From assembly GCA_947623455.1 (NCBI GenBank), contig OX392528.1, forward strand, positions 1,254,001-1,318,000: a DNA stretch of 64,000 nt, in the 5' to 3' direction. The notes beneath the pieces were generated by a model, which did no database searches, was not told the origin of the DNA, and was given only the letters and a program-made list of their open reading frames with translations. The stretch is from Mimachlamys varia. Taxonomy: Eukaryota > Mollusca > Bivalvia > Pectinida > Pectinidae. Every line of letters starts with the position of its first letter. The stretch's first letter is position 1. The translations under genes and the position numbers were made by a program. Of the stretch, positions 46,130 through 56,604 are shown one piece after another.

Positions 46130-46300
46130 TACACAGAGACAGATGAAAAGGTACAAGAGAAAAAGACCAGGTGTTCTCGAAGACACCCGCTATGTAAATC
46201 TAGGTCACTTCCAAGGCAATGTCACGTCCTCAAATAGAGAATATAAGCACCATTCTCAATAACAAGAATACAAGGATACAGAAAGAGAAAGTCTACGGTC
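46130..46300 (-). pseudogene. family R tail fragment
   Basis: Plus-strand text shows GGTACAAGAGAAAAAGACCA, then GACACCCGCTATGTAAATCT and GTCCTCAAATAGAGAA, matching the antisense tail of other copies (for example 46610-46700). No protein part. Confidence 0.6.
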
Positions 46301-46459
46301 GGAAAATCGAAATTGTCAAGTTGATCGTATAGCTTAAAGATTTTTGTTAGAAATGTCGACTGCTGAAGAACAAACTTATAGCAAAGGTAAGCAAGTTAAC
46401 AAAGACTATGAGAACGTTTGATTGTCGTCATCTTTGTCTCATTGACGACCTATTTTTTT

Positions 46460-47075
46460 ACATCAGAAAATACCAAAGCATCAACAAAACTATAATGCGA
46501 ACACAAATCGGTTAAACTAGAGGCAACATAGGATCAAAGGAAGTATTTAGAGTGAAACCCTCGTAAAAGTAAAAGTGAATAAGACCAAGTGTTCTGGGAG
46601 AGTAAGCGTCTTCTGCTTCATCGACGACACCCGCCATGTAAATCTTTGTCACATCCAAGTAAGCATCAATCTTCAAAATGAGAATTGAGTCATCATTTCA
46701 ATAACAACAAGTAAGCACACTTATAAGCAAACTTAAAAACGTTCATCTTCATATCACACGAAGATACAGAATATTTCTTGAGGAGATCAAGATGGCGACC
46801 TTAAAACTTGCCCACAATTTTAATCAACCTGTATCTCTCGAATCGCTGTGCCGTAAGTTTGTTCGTCTGCATGTCGGACCTGTAAACACCATGGAATGGA
46901 GAAGCAGGGATGTTACTATCAAGAAAGGGAAAGTGCACGATCGGACAATCGAAATCGTCACGTTTATCATACACCTTAGTAGTAAGTTTCATGTGTTGGT
47001 CATAATTTGAGTAAAGATCGAGGTAAGATGCTGATGTCGGATTGTCTGTTGCGTCTTTTATCTCAAGTTCAGTAG
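46460..47075 (-). pseudogene. family R C-terminal fragment with tail
   Basis: On the minus strand, 46992-46801 encodes [35 protein letters not shown] and then TNKLTAQRFERYRLIKI. An internal deletion removed the SQLIRYSRA region. The tail follows down to about 46460 (ACTCAAATC-like GCGAACACAAATCGGTTAAA). Confidence 0.75.
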
Positions 47076-47194
47076 TAGGTTATATACTTAGATGCACGAG
47101 AGATGCAGATTGATCAGAACTTTGAGCAAGTTTTAGGGTCGCCGTCTTTCATTCTCATTCTCTTGTGCTTTTAGAAGGGTAAATATTTCCTTTG

Positions 47195-47545
47195 ATCATA
47201 TTTAGCCTTTTAATCGATTTTGAGTTCGGATTATAGTTTGTTGAAGCTTTAGTATTCTCTGATTTTTTTGTATCTTTGTGTGATATGAAGATGGATGTTT
47301 TTCAGTATGCTCATTAGTGTGCTTACTTTTGAGTGAGAATGATGAATGGGTTCTCACATTGAGGATGTTGAGTTGGATGTGACGACGATCTACATGGCGA
47401 GTTTCGTCGATGATGCAGAAGATGCGGACTCTTCAGGAATACCTGGTCTTATACTCTTGTAATTTTACAAGGGTCTCCATGTTACACTTTCCTTTTTTCA
47501 TGTTTTGCCCCAGATTTTGAATTAGCATAATGTTTTTGTTGACGC
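47195..47545 (+). pseudogene. family R tail fragments, plus strand
   Basis: Two joined pieces: 47195-47270 (TTAATCGATTTTGAGTTCGG, TTGTTGAAGCTTTAGTATTC) and 47280-47545 (GATATGAAGATGGATGTTTT, ATCTACATGGCGAGTTTCGT, GCATAATGTTTTTGTTGACG). It resembles one copy inserted into the tail of another. Confidence 0.65.
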
Positions 47546-48439
47546 TTTTGCACGCTAGAAGACATCCAGTATCACAGACCGTCCCTATCTTTATACGTTA
47601 GAAGATGATTATGTATTCACTGGAAGACTCATGTGTGTTATTCCATTTATTACATAGCATGCATTTAGAATATCGTCTGCTTTTTTCGTTTTTGATGCCA
47701 TCGTTCTGATATTTTTAATGTCAGTTCTTAAAGGAGCAGTATTAAGGTAAGTTTGGAGAAAATGCATCAATCTGAAGCAAAAACAAGACGTAGCCCAGTC
47801 AGTGACCTCTAATGATCCCCTGATGACCTCTTCTGACCTATGATGACCACCAGCGATCAAATTGTCTTGTCCTGAGTCATGACAGAGTGGAAGTCGTATA
47901 CTTGATCATTAATTATTCATATTGGAACAACATTTGTAATGATAATGAACTGATAATTCAATTAGAGTTTGTCACGAGATGATCAATTATATTGGGGAAG
48001 TTAGATATAGACATATGCACGCATCTGTCGGTGACATGTGCTGCAATCAGAGGGTTGGACTAGCTTCCGGATCTCAATCACGTGTCACAACCATCAAAGA
48101 GATTTGCCTGGGGCTATATCGATGTCATATGTATCGTTGCTGATATAGGACATGTGTTGTGACTTTGAACTGTCAGTTACAGCCTAGTTTATTATCCTCC
48201 GTTAAACTAAAATGTAATGAACGCTTATATAAAGGTATATTATAGTGATTTTTGCAGAGCTCACGAAGGACTGATAATAATAGATCCACTTTATATCCCT
48301 TGACCATACTTTGGTTCATAGCGTCTGTATGCGGTTCACAACGACTTATTTTGGAAAGCAATGCTGACAGTTGTTTGCAGCATTGTTCTAGTTCAAGGCC
48401 ACGATGATAAGGTATATATGCGTTTACATGCTTAAGTAT
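47546..48439. other. intergenic, nothing recognised
   Basis: Small frames on minus (47609-47860, 48173-48361) have no motif. No repeat relationship was noticed. Confidence 0.5.
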
Positions 48440-48705
48440 GTACTTGTACCTAACTGTCTAAACATACAGGAATGATAACAGTTAGTGTCAGAGTTCAAGG
48501 TCACACAGATATGTTAGGTTACTGTCTAAACATACAGGGATGATCCATAACAGTCAGGGTCAGAGTTCAAGGGCACACAGATATGTTAGGTTACTTTCTA
48601 AACATACAGGGATGATCCATAACAGTCAGTGTCAGGGTTCAAGGTCACACTGATATGTTAGGTAACTGTCTAAATATACAGGGATGATCCCTAACAATCT
48701 TGTTG
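48440..48705. repeat. about 72-bp tandem repeat, 4 copies
   Basis: TCTAAACATACAGG or its variant starts at 48457, 48525, 48597 and 48669 (spacings 68, 72, 72). The unit contains ATGATCCATAACAGTCAG and TTCAAGGTCACACAGATATG. Confidence 0.92.
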
Positions 48706-48717
48706 CATTTCCAAAAA

Positions 48718-49175
48718 AAATTGAGAATATCAAAGCGTTAACAAAATCATAATCCGAACTCAAAATCGATTAAACCAGGGGCAAAATATGAACAAAGAAT
48801 TTTTTTATATGGAGACCCCTGTAAAAGTGCAAGAGAATAAGACCAGGGCCCGTATTCATGAAACCGTTCTCATGCTCAAGCATAGTTTCTGTGCTCAAGC
48901 CAGCTTTCCTGAAACTCAACTAAAATATGTCACGATCAAAAAGTCAATTGTTAATGTTGAAATTAGTATTCTGCTTCATGGATCTTTATTTTCCCCAAAC
49001 GTTGACAAAATAAGAGTTTTTAAATAAATTATAACCAAAACAAGATATCAGTAATGAGCACAAAATTCATGCTTGAGCATGAGAACGATTTCATGAATAT
49101 GGGTCCAGGTGTTCCGGAGGAGTACGCGTCTTCTGCTTCATCGATGACACCCACCACGTAAATCTTTGTCACAAT
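48718..49175 (-). pseudogene. family R tail interrupted by a MITE
   Basis: Antisense tail at 48718-48845 (AATCCGAACTCAAAATCGAT, TTAAACCAGGGGCAAAATAT) continues at 49105-49175 (GGTGTTCCGGAGGAGTACGC, CATCGATGACACCCACCACG). Other copies (46600-46640) have the two halves adjacent, so the intervening sequence is an insertion. Confidence 0.8.
48846..49104. mobile_element. 259-bp MITE with about 37-bp TIRs, Harbinger-like
   Basis: The left end GGGCCCGTATTCATGAAACC, continuing to CTCATGCTCAAGCAT, is mirrored at 49068-49104 (ATGCTTGAGCATGAGAACGA, TTTCATGAATATGGGT) with few mismatches. CCA flanks both sides (48843-48845 and 49105-49107), a 3-bp target duplication; the empty-site sequence is seen in sister copies. 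The 3-bp duplication and GGGCCC start suggest PIF/Harbinger mobilisation. No transposase. Confidence 0.82.
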
Positions 49176-49489
49176 GTGAATAATTCCTCATTGATAATAC
49201 ATTTGTGTTTTGAGAAATACTTTCCAGCAGACCAATTATTCCTATGGAAACAAACTCTCTTAACTGACCTATTTTGTTTTCATATGATAATGGATTTTTC
49301 GAGGAGTTTATTGTGACTTGAACAAAAATCTTACCAAATCATTTAATTTCACGTTCAGGCATATCGGCGTTATGCTGTATTTTAATAGCATGACAAGTCG
49401 ATCGTATATATCCTTCTGAACTTGAAACATAGACACAACATACATTCTACAGAGCTGCTTACCCCATCTTTGCTTAAACTAATGCCAGC

Positions 49490-50040
49490 ATGAACAACTT
49501 ACTAATAGTCTATACGATAAACGTGACATTTCCTATTCTTGATAGCAATATCCTGCTTCTCTATCCTATGGTGTTTTAACAGCGCAGTTCATTTGTTATT
49601 CTTTGACTTGCTCTTAGTATCGAGATTTTTGTGAAAGATATCAGCTACTCACGAACAAAGTTGCGGTTCAGGGATTCGAGAGATGCAGGTTAATGAAGAC
49701 TATGAGCAAATTTTATGGTCGCCATCTTGGTCTCATTGAGAAATATTTTACATCTTTGCATGATATGAAGTTGGACGTTTTTGAATATGATCATAAGTAT
49801 ATCTGCTTGATATGATTGATAAGTATGCCTTAGTTCTCGGTTGTGGCCATGCCATTTACTTCCATCTGTCCTAGATTTACAGAGTGGGTGTCGTCGATGG
49901 AGCAGAAGACGGTTACTGTTCTGGAATACCTACTTTTCTAGAATCTTCGTCTATTTCTTTTCATATTTTGTTCCTGATTTAATTAAGTCCTGACCATGGT
50001 TTTGTTGACGCTTTTTATTTTCTAATTTGTTTTTGAAATA
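49490..50040 (+). pseudogene. family R C-terminal fragment with tail
   Basis: CTATACGATAAACGTGACAT, then CTTGATAGCAATATCCTGCT, GGGATTCGAGAGATGCAGGT and CATTGAGAAATATTTTACAT give a decayed C-terminal region. The tail ends near CATGGTTTTGTTGACGCTTT (about 50010). Frame intact nowhere. Confidence 0.7.
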
Positions 50041-50228
50041 GTATACATATTTGTACATGAAGTATATATATTGATAAATCTTTATTCTTAAACTAAATAA
50101 GTGATATAATATTATCTTCGTAATGAGGTTGGACGCTGCAGACTATGTACATTACCATTCACGCGATAATTCATTGCTGGTATAAAGGCCGGTAAAAGGA
50201 TTACATTTTCTGTGGGATCGATAAACCG

Positions 50229-50506
50229 AATACTAGTCCAACATAATAGATAAAATACTAGTCCAACATAATAGATAAAATACTAGTCCAACATAATAGA
50301 TAAAATACTAGTCCAACATAATAGATAAAATACTAGTCCAACATAATAGATAAAATACTAGTCCAACATGATAGATAAAATACTAGTCCAACATGATAGA
50401 TAAAATACTAGTCCAACATAATAGATAAAATACTAGTCCAACATAATAGATAAAATACTAGTCCAACATAATAGATAAAATACTAGTCCAACATAATAGA
50501 TAAAAT
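50229..50506. repeat. 25-bp minisatellite, 11 copies
   Basis: The unit contains ACTAGTCCAACATAATAGAT and is 25 bp. Copies are almost identical (two have CATGATAG). It abuts a family R tail at its right end. Confidence 0.96.
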
Positions 50507-50519
50507 GTTCTACATCCAT

Positions 50520-50755
50520 GTTACAGTTAGGGTTCGGGGACGTGGTGTTTACTTGGATGTGACCAAGATTTACATGGCGGATGTCGTCGATGAAGTAGAA
50601 GACGCTTACTCCGCCGGAACACCTGGTCTTATTCTCTTGTATTTGTACAAGAGTCTTCATCTAGATCTTTCCTTTTTTCGTATTTTGCCTTTGGTTTAAT
50701 CGGTTTTGTGTTCGAATTATAAAGTTTTGTTGACGCTACTGTATTTTCTATTTTT
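50520..50755 (+). pseudogene. family R tail fragment
   Basis: TTTACTTGGATGTGACCAAG, TTACATGGCGGATGTCGTCG, AGTAGAAGACGCTTACTCCG and TTGTGTTCGAATTATAAAG match the family tail, ending near GTTGACGCTACTGTATTTTC. Confidence 0.72.
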
Positions 50756-50919
50756 TCACACTCCATAGGCTGACACAACCGTTTATCATAATTGGACCTA
50801 ATGAAACAGCTTTCTTAAGTTTTAGCTCTACAGTATTTTAGTATTTTGATTGGTTATGATCAAAGATATGTCCATGTTTTGTTGAAGTTTTAGAAAGTTA
50901 AATGTATTTGGATGTATCC

Positions 50920-51095
50920 TTCTACTTCTACTATAGTTCAGAAATTTTTCATTCCCACCTTTTGGCCCCTAGCATCACTGAAGGGTCCTGGGAGGACGAA
51001 ACAGCTGTATGCTGCAGTTTAATTCATTTTTTGTCATACTGTATCTATTGCTAAATCTAAAAGTTGCAATATATGTATGTTATGTCATCTTTGAT
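50920..51095 (-). repeat. interspersed repeat A, minus orientation
   Basis: CATTCCCACCTTTTGGCCCC, TAGCATCACTGAAGGGTCCT, ACAGCTGTATGCTGCAGTTT and GTCATACTGTATCTATTGC are the reverse complement of the family. A family R scrap (TTACATGGCGGGTGTCGTCG, 51095-51155) follows. Confidence 0.75.
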
Positions 51096-51155
51096 TTACA
51101 TGGCGGGTGTCGTCGATGAAGGAGAAGACGCTTGCTCTTCCGGAACACCAGGTGT

Positions 51156-51724
51156 TATTATCTTGTCCTTTGATTCATGAGTCTGTGTGTAAATCCTTGT
51201 TAATGAAAACAAAAACACAAACAATGTTATTAAATTACGTCTATACGCAAAGTTTGTAATTATCGGTATTGTCCGCCGTTTAATCAAGTGCTGTTTAAAT
51301 TAAGCCAAACAACATGTTTAGTCATGAAAAAGATAAAATTCAAAAACAATGTTCTTGATGCGTTGCACTGAAGCATACATTTTCTGTATAATAATATGAT
51401 TAGCCGTGTAAATATATGCACTAGATACAATAAGTCTTTGTATGATACCATGCAATATAATGTGCAGCAACCTGCACTTGAGAAGAATAATACTGTGTGA
51501 TAAAAACAATCTACTCTGTGTCTACGTAATAAACCTAACCTAAGTCAGCATTAACATTTATTATCCTGTGGAATAACGACAGTGAGTGTTTAGCAATTGT
51601 CATACTGTCTGAACACTAACCGGGGAGCATTTGTCACCAACGTTACCTAAAGTGTGCATGCACCTACACGAGCGGTATGCGGCAAGTCTGATGACAGCAC
51701 AACCTTGTTCTCTGTGTGTTAGCC
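51156..51724. other. intergenic, nothing recognised
   Basis: AT-rich. Small minus frames at 51096-51287 and 51318-51509 lack motifs. Confidence 0.5.
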
Positions 51725-51946
51725 TACATCGTCCGGACAAGGCTGGTCAACGTCGCTTATATCGTCCGGACAAGGCTGGTCAGCGTCGCTTACATCGTCC
51801 GGACAAGGCTGGTCAGCGTCGCGTACATCGTCCGGACAAGGCTGGTCAGCATCGCTTACATCGTTCGGATAAAGCTGGTCAACGTCGCGTACTTCGTTCG
51901 GACAAAGTTGATCAGCGTCGCTTACATCGTCCGAACAAAGCTGGTC
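51725..51946. repeat. 33-bp minisatellite, about 7 copies
   Basis: The unit is 33 bp (11 codons) with CATCGTCCGGACAAGGCTGG and TCAGCGTCGCTTA. Two forward frames stay open (RPDKAGQRRLH repeats at 51631-51963 and VRTRLVSVAYI repeats at 51716-51952), so openness follows from the unit rather than from coding. Divergence increases rightward (GTTCGGATAAAGC). Confidence 0.94.
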
Positions 51947-52149
51947 CTATGAATACCTACTAGTCAAGAAATATAGTAAAATATGTAGGACCGCCTGTGT
52001 ACTTTTCAAATTTGGTCTGAAATAAAAATGAGAGAATACGAAGGCGACAACAAAACTAAAAGCATGAAGGTGATTATAGTTTGTATCAATGATGGAACTG
52101 AATATAGTACATTTTATAAAGAAGTTTTATAATCAAGGAATGACAGAAA

Positions 52150-52275
52150 ACTGTCCAAATAAGGTCTGGAGCATCCTTGGATGTATCAGAATCAATTTTG
52201 TATAAACGGTTGGTCAGACTTCCCTGGGGCTTAAGGGGCGGGGCCTTATGGGGGAAATTCTTCATTCTTTAAAAT
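52150..52275 (+). repeat. fragment related to the 37.7-38.9 kb element
   Basis: CCCTGGGGCTTAAGGGGCGG then GGCCTTATGGGGGAAATTC resembles the unit core at 37905, 38225 and 38542 (GGGGCTAGGGCGGGG and AAGGGGAAATTAT). It lacks the terminal hairpins. Confidence 0.45.
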
Positions 52276-52279
52276 CTTT

Positions 52280-53425
52280 CTTCTATAGAATGACACGATG
52301 GAGTCCAGTTTTTAAATTAATGATTAAATAACAATATACTCTGGTGAACGATACAGACCCTCTGTGCCTTTCATGATAAAATACAACTTTACATAACACT
52401 TTAATAGTGATGAAATAAGAAGTAATTAAATGATCCCGATTTTACCGACTGTATACCTCCCGTTGTAGTATATACATTGACTGATTTGCTAAGTCATCGC
52501 CCTCCTCTGACAGCTGTTCTGACACTTCTCACTACCTATTATTGCTACTCTATGATACATAGCTATACGCAAATATGAATCAAATGAACTGTAATACAGT
52601 TTCATTTCATAGGAATATGATAAGACTCGGCTTTTAAGTCAAAATCTGCAAAGATTAATTGAAGTACCAAGCCGATGCTTTCATTTTTTAAAGAACAATA
52701 CACTAATTCTGAGTGTGAAAACACGGAAATAAGGACAAGAGGGATAGGTGGGATAGGTTAAATATTATTTTAGGTGTCAAGGTGCAGTATACAAATAATT
52801 TCCTGGTATACGCGCCATATATATCTTCTTTTTTTTTCTTTTTTTTTCTTTTTTAGATAGTTTTGTACGTTTCAGAAGGAACAAAATTAGATTTCACTTT
52901 GAATAATTAAAAAAATAAAATAAAAATGCAGAATCACCATACATCAATCTGTATTATCCTGCTCACCTGTCGGATCGTTCACCTTATACCTGTCATCAAC
53001 AAGTATTTACCGACATTCTATTTCAACGAAATCAAACTATTTTTTTCTACTGAACAATTAGCGTATTATATAAATCAATCACCTATTAACGTACCTGTGT
53101 CGTGTTTCCTCATATCAGACAAATGCAGGTTGTCTCTCTCCGCTTAACCATTCATTTGTCTGTAAGCGTATTGGTCATTAAGTTGTCTTGATGATAGTTC
53201 GGTGTAGGCTATACAATGACCATCTGTATACATAACGATATCAGCTGTTTACACTATGATTAATTATAATATGTAAGACCTTTATAAAATAGGGCTTTCC
53301 TTGTGTAATGATAACTACGTACTGTATAATCCACACCGCCACTATTAAAGAATCGCTGTCTTTCAGATTTGATGACGAAAATTAATTAACCTTAACCAGG
53401 ATTTTGAATCCTTATTTTAGCTAAT
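52280..53425. other. intergenic, nothing recognised
   Basis: AT-rich with a poly-pyrimidine stretch at about 52827-52852. The frame 52926-53147 has no motif. Confidence 0.5.
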
Positions 53426-53427
53426 AA

Positions 53428-53512
53428 AAAGATGACGTAACACACACATATGCTGCACCTTTTAAATTAAGTAATAGATACAGTATGCCAAAAAATGAAT
53501 TAAACTTAAAAT
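53428..53512 (+). repeat. interspersed repeat A, short copy
   Basis: AAAGATGACGTAACACACAC, ATATGCTGCACCTTTTAAAT and AGATACAGTATGCCAAAAAA then TGAATTAAACT match the family start. The rest is missing. Confidence 0.7.
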
Positions 53513-53620
53513 TCTTATAATAAAGGTATACAACTTTCGAGTAACATCTAAAGGTAAAGTTTAAAATGTTGATTTGAAGAAAAACGATAAATAGAACGCT
53601 TTTTGAGGATTTGCTTTCCT

Positions 53621-54326
53621 TATGTATTTAAGTGAAAGGCATCGGTAAAAGCGATACTATATGTAATGAAGCGGAAGGCATCGGTAAAAGCGATACTATA
53701 TGTAATTAAGTGGAAGGCATGGGTAAAAGCGATACTATATGTAATTAAGTGGAAGGCATCGGTAAAAGCGATACTATATGTATTTAAGTGAAAGGCATCG
53801 GTAAAAGCGATACTATATGTAATTAAGTGGAAGGCATCGGTAAAAGCGATACTTTATGTAATGAAGCGGAAGGCATCGGTAAAAGCGATACTTTATGTAA
53901 TTAAGTGGAAGGCATCATTATAAGCGATACTTTATGTAATAAAGTGGAAGGCATCATTATAAGCGATACTTCATGTAATAAAGTGGAAGGCATCATTATA
54001 AGCGATACTTTATGTAATTAAGCGGAAGGCATCATTATAAGCGATACTTCATGTAATTAAGCGGAAGGCATCATTATAAGCGATACTTCATGTAATAAAG
54101 TGGAAGGCATCATTATAAGCGATACTTTATGTAATTAAGTGGAAGGCATCATTATAAGCGATACTTCATGTAATTAAGTGGAAGGCATCATTATAAGCGA
54201 TACTTCATGTAATTAAGTGGAAGGCATCATTATAAGCGATACTTCATGTAATTAAGTGGAAGGCATCATTATAAGCGATACTTCATGTAATTAAGTGGAA
54301 GGCATCATTATAAGCGATACTTTATG
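53621..54326. repeat. 39-bp minisatellite, 18 copies, with directional change
   Basis: The unit is 39 bp: TAATTAAGTGGAAGGCATC, then GGTAAAAGCGATACT in the first seven or so copies and ATTATAAGCGATACT in the rest, then ATATG, TTATG or TTCATG. The switch near 53910 is sharp and the types do not mix. Confidence 0.96.
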
Positions 54327-54525
54327 ACTGTTTCATCGTTTTACAACACTCAACACTCACAAACTCACAAACTGTTATATTTCTATATTTATGATAATAC
54401 GACCATTAAAAAAACATGATTTTATCATTTCGAACTGTCCTATGTCTTGTTTTGAGCGATGTCTTGATGAATAACATTGATAAATATTTGGTTGTTCTAA
54501 AAACATACACGCGCACACTTCACAA

Positions 54526-55325
54526 TACTGTAAATCACTTATATTACGCGAGAGATTTATTTTCGCGTTAATTCGCGAGGAAAATGTATTCGCTAATTAA
54601 AATACCTCGCAATGATTTCTATCTCCATATATGCACGTGTTAAACTACGACCAACATGAACAGCTTATTACTAAGCTATACGATAAACGTGATGATTTCA
54701 AGTTTCCGATCGTTAACTTTCCATTTCTTGATAGTAACATCCCTGCTTCTCCAACCTATGGTGTTTACATGTCGCAGTTGATTCGGTATTCCATGGCTTG
54801 CTCTAAATATCGGGATTTTCGTGATTGATGTCAACTGCTGACAAACAAACTAACAACACAAGGATTCGAGAGATACAGGTTGATCAGAACTATGGGCAAG
54901 TTATATGGTCGACATCTTTGTCTCATTGAGAAATATTCTGTATCTTTAAGTGATATGAAGATGGACGTTTTTGAGTATGCTCATTAGTGTGTTTACTTGT
55001 TGTGATTGACAATGATACTCGGTTCTCATTTTTAGAACTTTATGTTTACTTGGATGTGACAAAGATTTACATGGCGGGTGTCGTCGATGAAGCAGAAGAC
55101 GCTTACTCTTCCGGAACACCTGGTCTTATTCTCTTGTACTTTTGCAAGGGTCTCCATCTTAATCTTTCCTTTGTTCATATTTTGCCACTGGTTAAATCGA
55201 TTTTGCGTTTGGATTATGATTTTGTTAACGCTTCGGTATTCTCTTATTCTCTTATTCTCGCTAATATGTCTGAAAAGGAAAGTTTGCGAAATAAAATATT
55301 CGCGAAATCAAAGTGATTTACAGTA
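54526..55325. mobile_element. TIR element (Tc1/mariner-like or MITE) carrying a nested family R copy
   Basis: TACTGTAAATCACTT at 54526-54540 and AAGTGATTTACAGTA at 55311-55325 are exact complements. TA at each outer edge would fit a TA target duplication. Beyond the tips, TTCGCG motifs occur near both ends (GAGATTTATTTTCGCG; ATTCGCGAAATC). The interior is mostly family R sequence, so the retroelement probably inserted into an older short TIR element. Confidence 0.6.
54633..55255 (+). pseudogene. family R C-terminal fragment with tail
   Basis: [40 protein letters not shown] then [17 protein letters not shown] (54655-54828), followed by tail at 54990-55255 with TTACATGGCGGGTGTCGTCG. A frame break follows RDFRD. 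It is the best-preserved C-terminus of the family in the window. Confidence 0.78.
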
Positions 55326-55331
55326 AACACA

Positions 55332-56390
55332 GTCATGGAATACCGAAGACTTAAGAAAACCATAATCCGAACCTAAAATTGATTAAACTAGGGGAAAATA
55401 TGAAACATTTACATGGAAACGAAGCACAAATAAATAAGACCAAGTTTTCCGGAAGGGTAAGCGTCTTTTGATTCATCGACGACAACCGCCATGTAAATAT
55501 TTGTCACATCCAGATAAACGACAGGTTCTCAAAGTTAGAATCGAGTTGTTATTCTCAATCACAAGTAAGAACACTAATGGGCATACTCAAAACGTTCATC
55601 GTCATATCACACAAGGATACACAATTATTTTCATCGAAACCAATATGGCGACCATAAAATTTGCTCATAGGTCTGATTAACCTGCCTTTCTCTTGAATTC
55701 CTGTGTGGTTGGTTTGGTTGTCAACAGTCAAACGTCTATCATCGAGATCACGATATGCAGAATAACGAATCAACTGCAACATGAAAAAGAATTCAACTTA
55801 ATTCGAACTAAATCTACATTTTGTTGTGTTGTTCAAATAGTATGTTCAAAAGAAAGCTCACTACTATATATTTGTATCGTCGTCCTCCTATCTAGGTAAT
55901 GAAAGCTCTCATGCAGATAGATCGAAGACGTTCTATCGTTTTTGTATGAGGTGTATGGTAGTGTACATGGTAGAAAAATAAAATATTTCGATCGTTGATC
56001 GTAAACATATTTTTCCAGGAAGGTGTGCTCAAAAAGAAGATCTTTTGAATTATCCCGTTAATTTCACGTTTGGAGAATTCGGTGTCACAATGAGACTGAC
56101 CCTGATTTAATGGTACTAAGAATGTTAGTAAGAATTTTTGATAATGGCCTGGTTGAGCACTTAGCAGAGTCAGCGATAAAACGTTGATAATATGGATCCT
56201 TGTGTAGTTCCGGTATGCAATATAGACAAGGTAGGTCAGCGTCTTTATCATTAACCAATATCTTGATAGATTGTAACTCGGAAGCACGGTGAGATTGTAT
56301 TGCACCTTTCGAAAACAATTAATATAGTAGCATTTGCAAACAAGTATCGAGTTGTAAGACGCTTTGTCTGCAGACCCAACCACATAATTA
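55332..56390 (-). pseudogene. family R element, tail plus RT N-terminal part
   Basis: On minus, 56318-56085 encodes LQSIKILVNDKDADLPCLYC, IPELHKDPYYQRFIADSAK and CSTRPLSKILTNILSTIKSG, the RT region before the palm (fingers). 56080-55860 is decayed; 55782-55555 has LQLIRYSAYRDLDDRRL and SKFYGRHIGF; 55332-55550 is the tail. The palm region with YIDD is missing. It is the longest coverage of the family, about 1.05 kb. Confidence 0.75.
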
Positions 56391-56604
56391 TCATGTAGAT
56401 CGAAGAGTGTTGTTCGAAGATCGGGGTCAAGAAATATTGTTTTTACTTTTCATTTTTTTTATCGCAAACTGCTTCTTCTGTTCTGGATAGCCGACCTGAT
56501 GGACTTCACTCATTCTGGAAGTGAATCCAATTTAGCATGTCTACGTTTTACTCATTGCCTAGCATAATCTTCTACAGAGTCCATACGTATCTTGAAGATG
56601 AAGA

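Noticed and set aside
51631..51963. 110-codon frame with RPDKAGQRRLH repeats
   Set aside because: A 33-bp period keeps frames open, and a second overlapping frame (51716-51952) is equally open.
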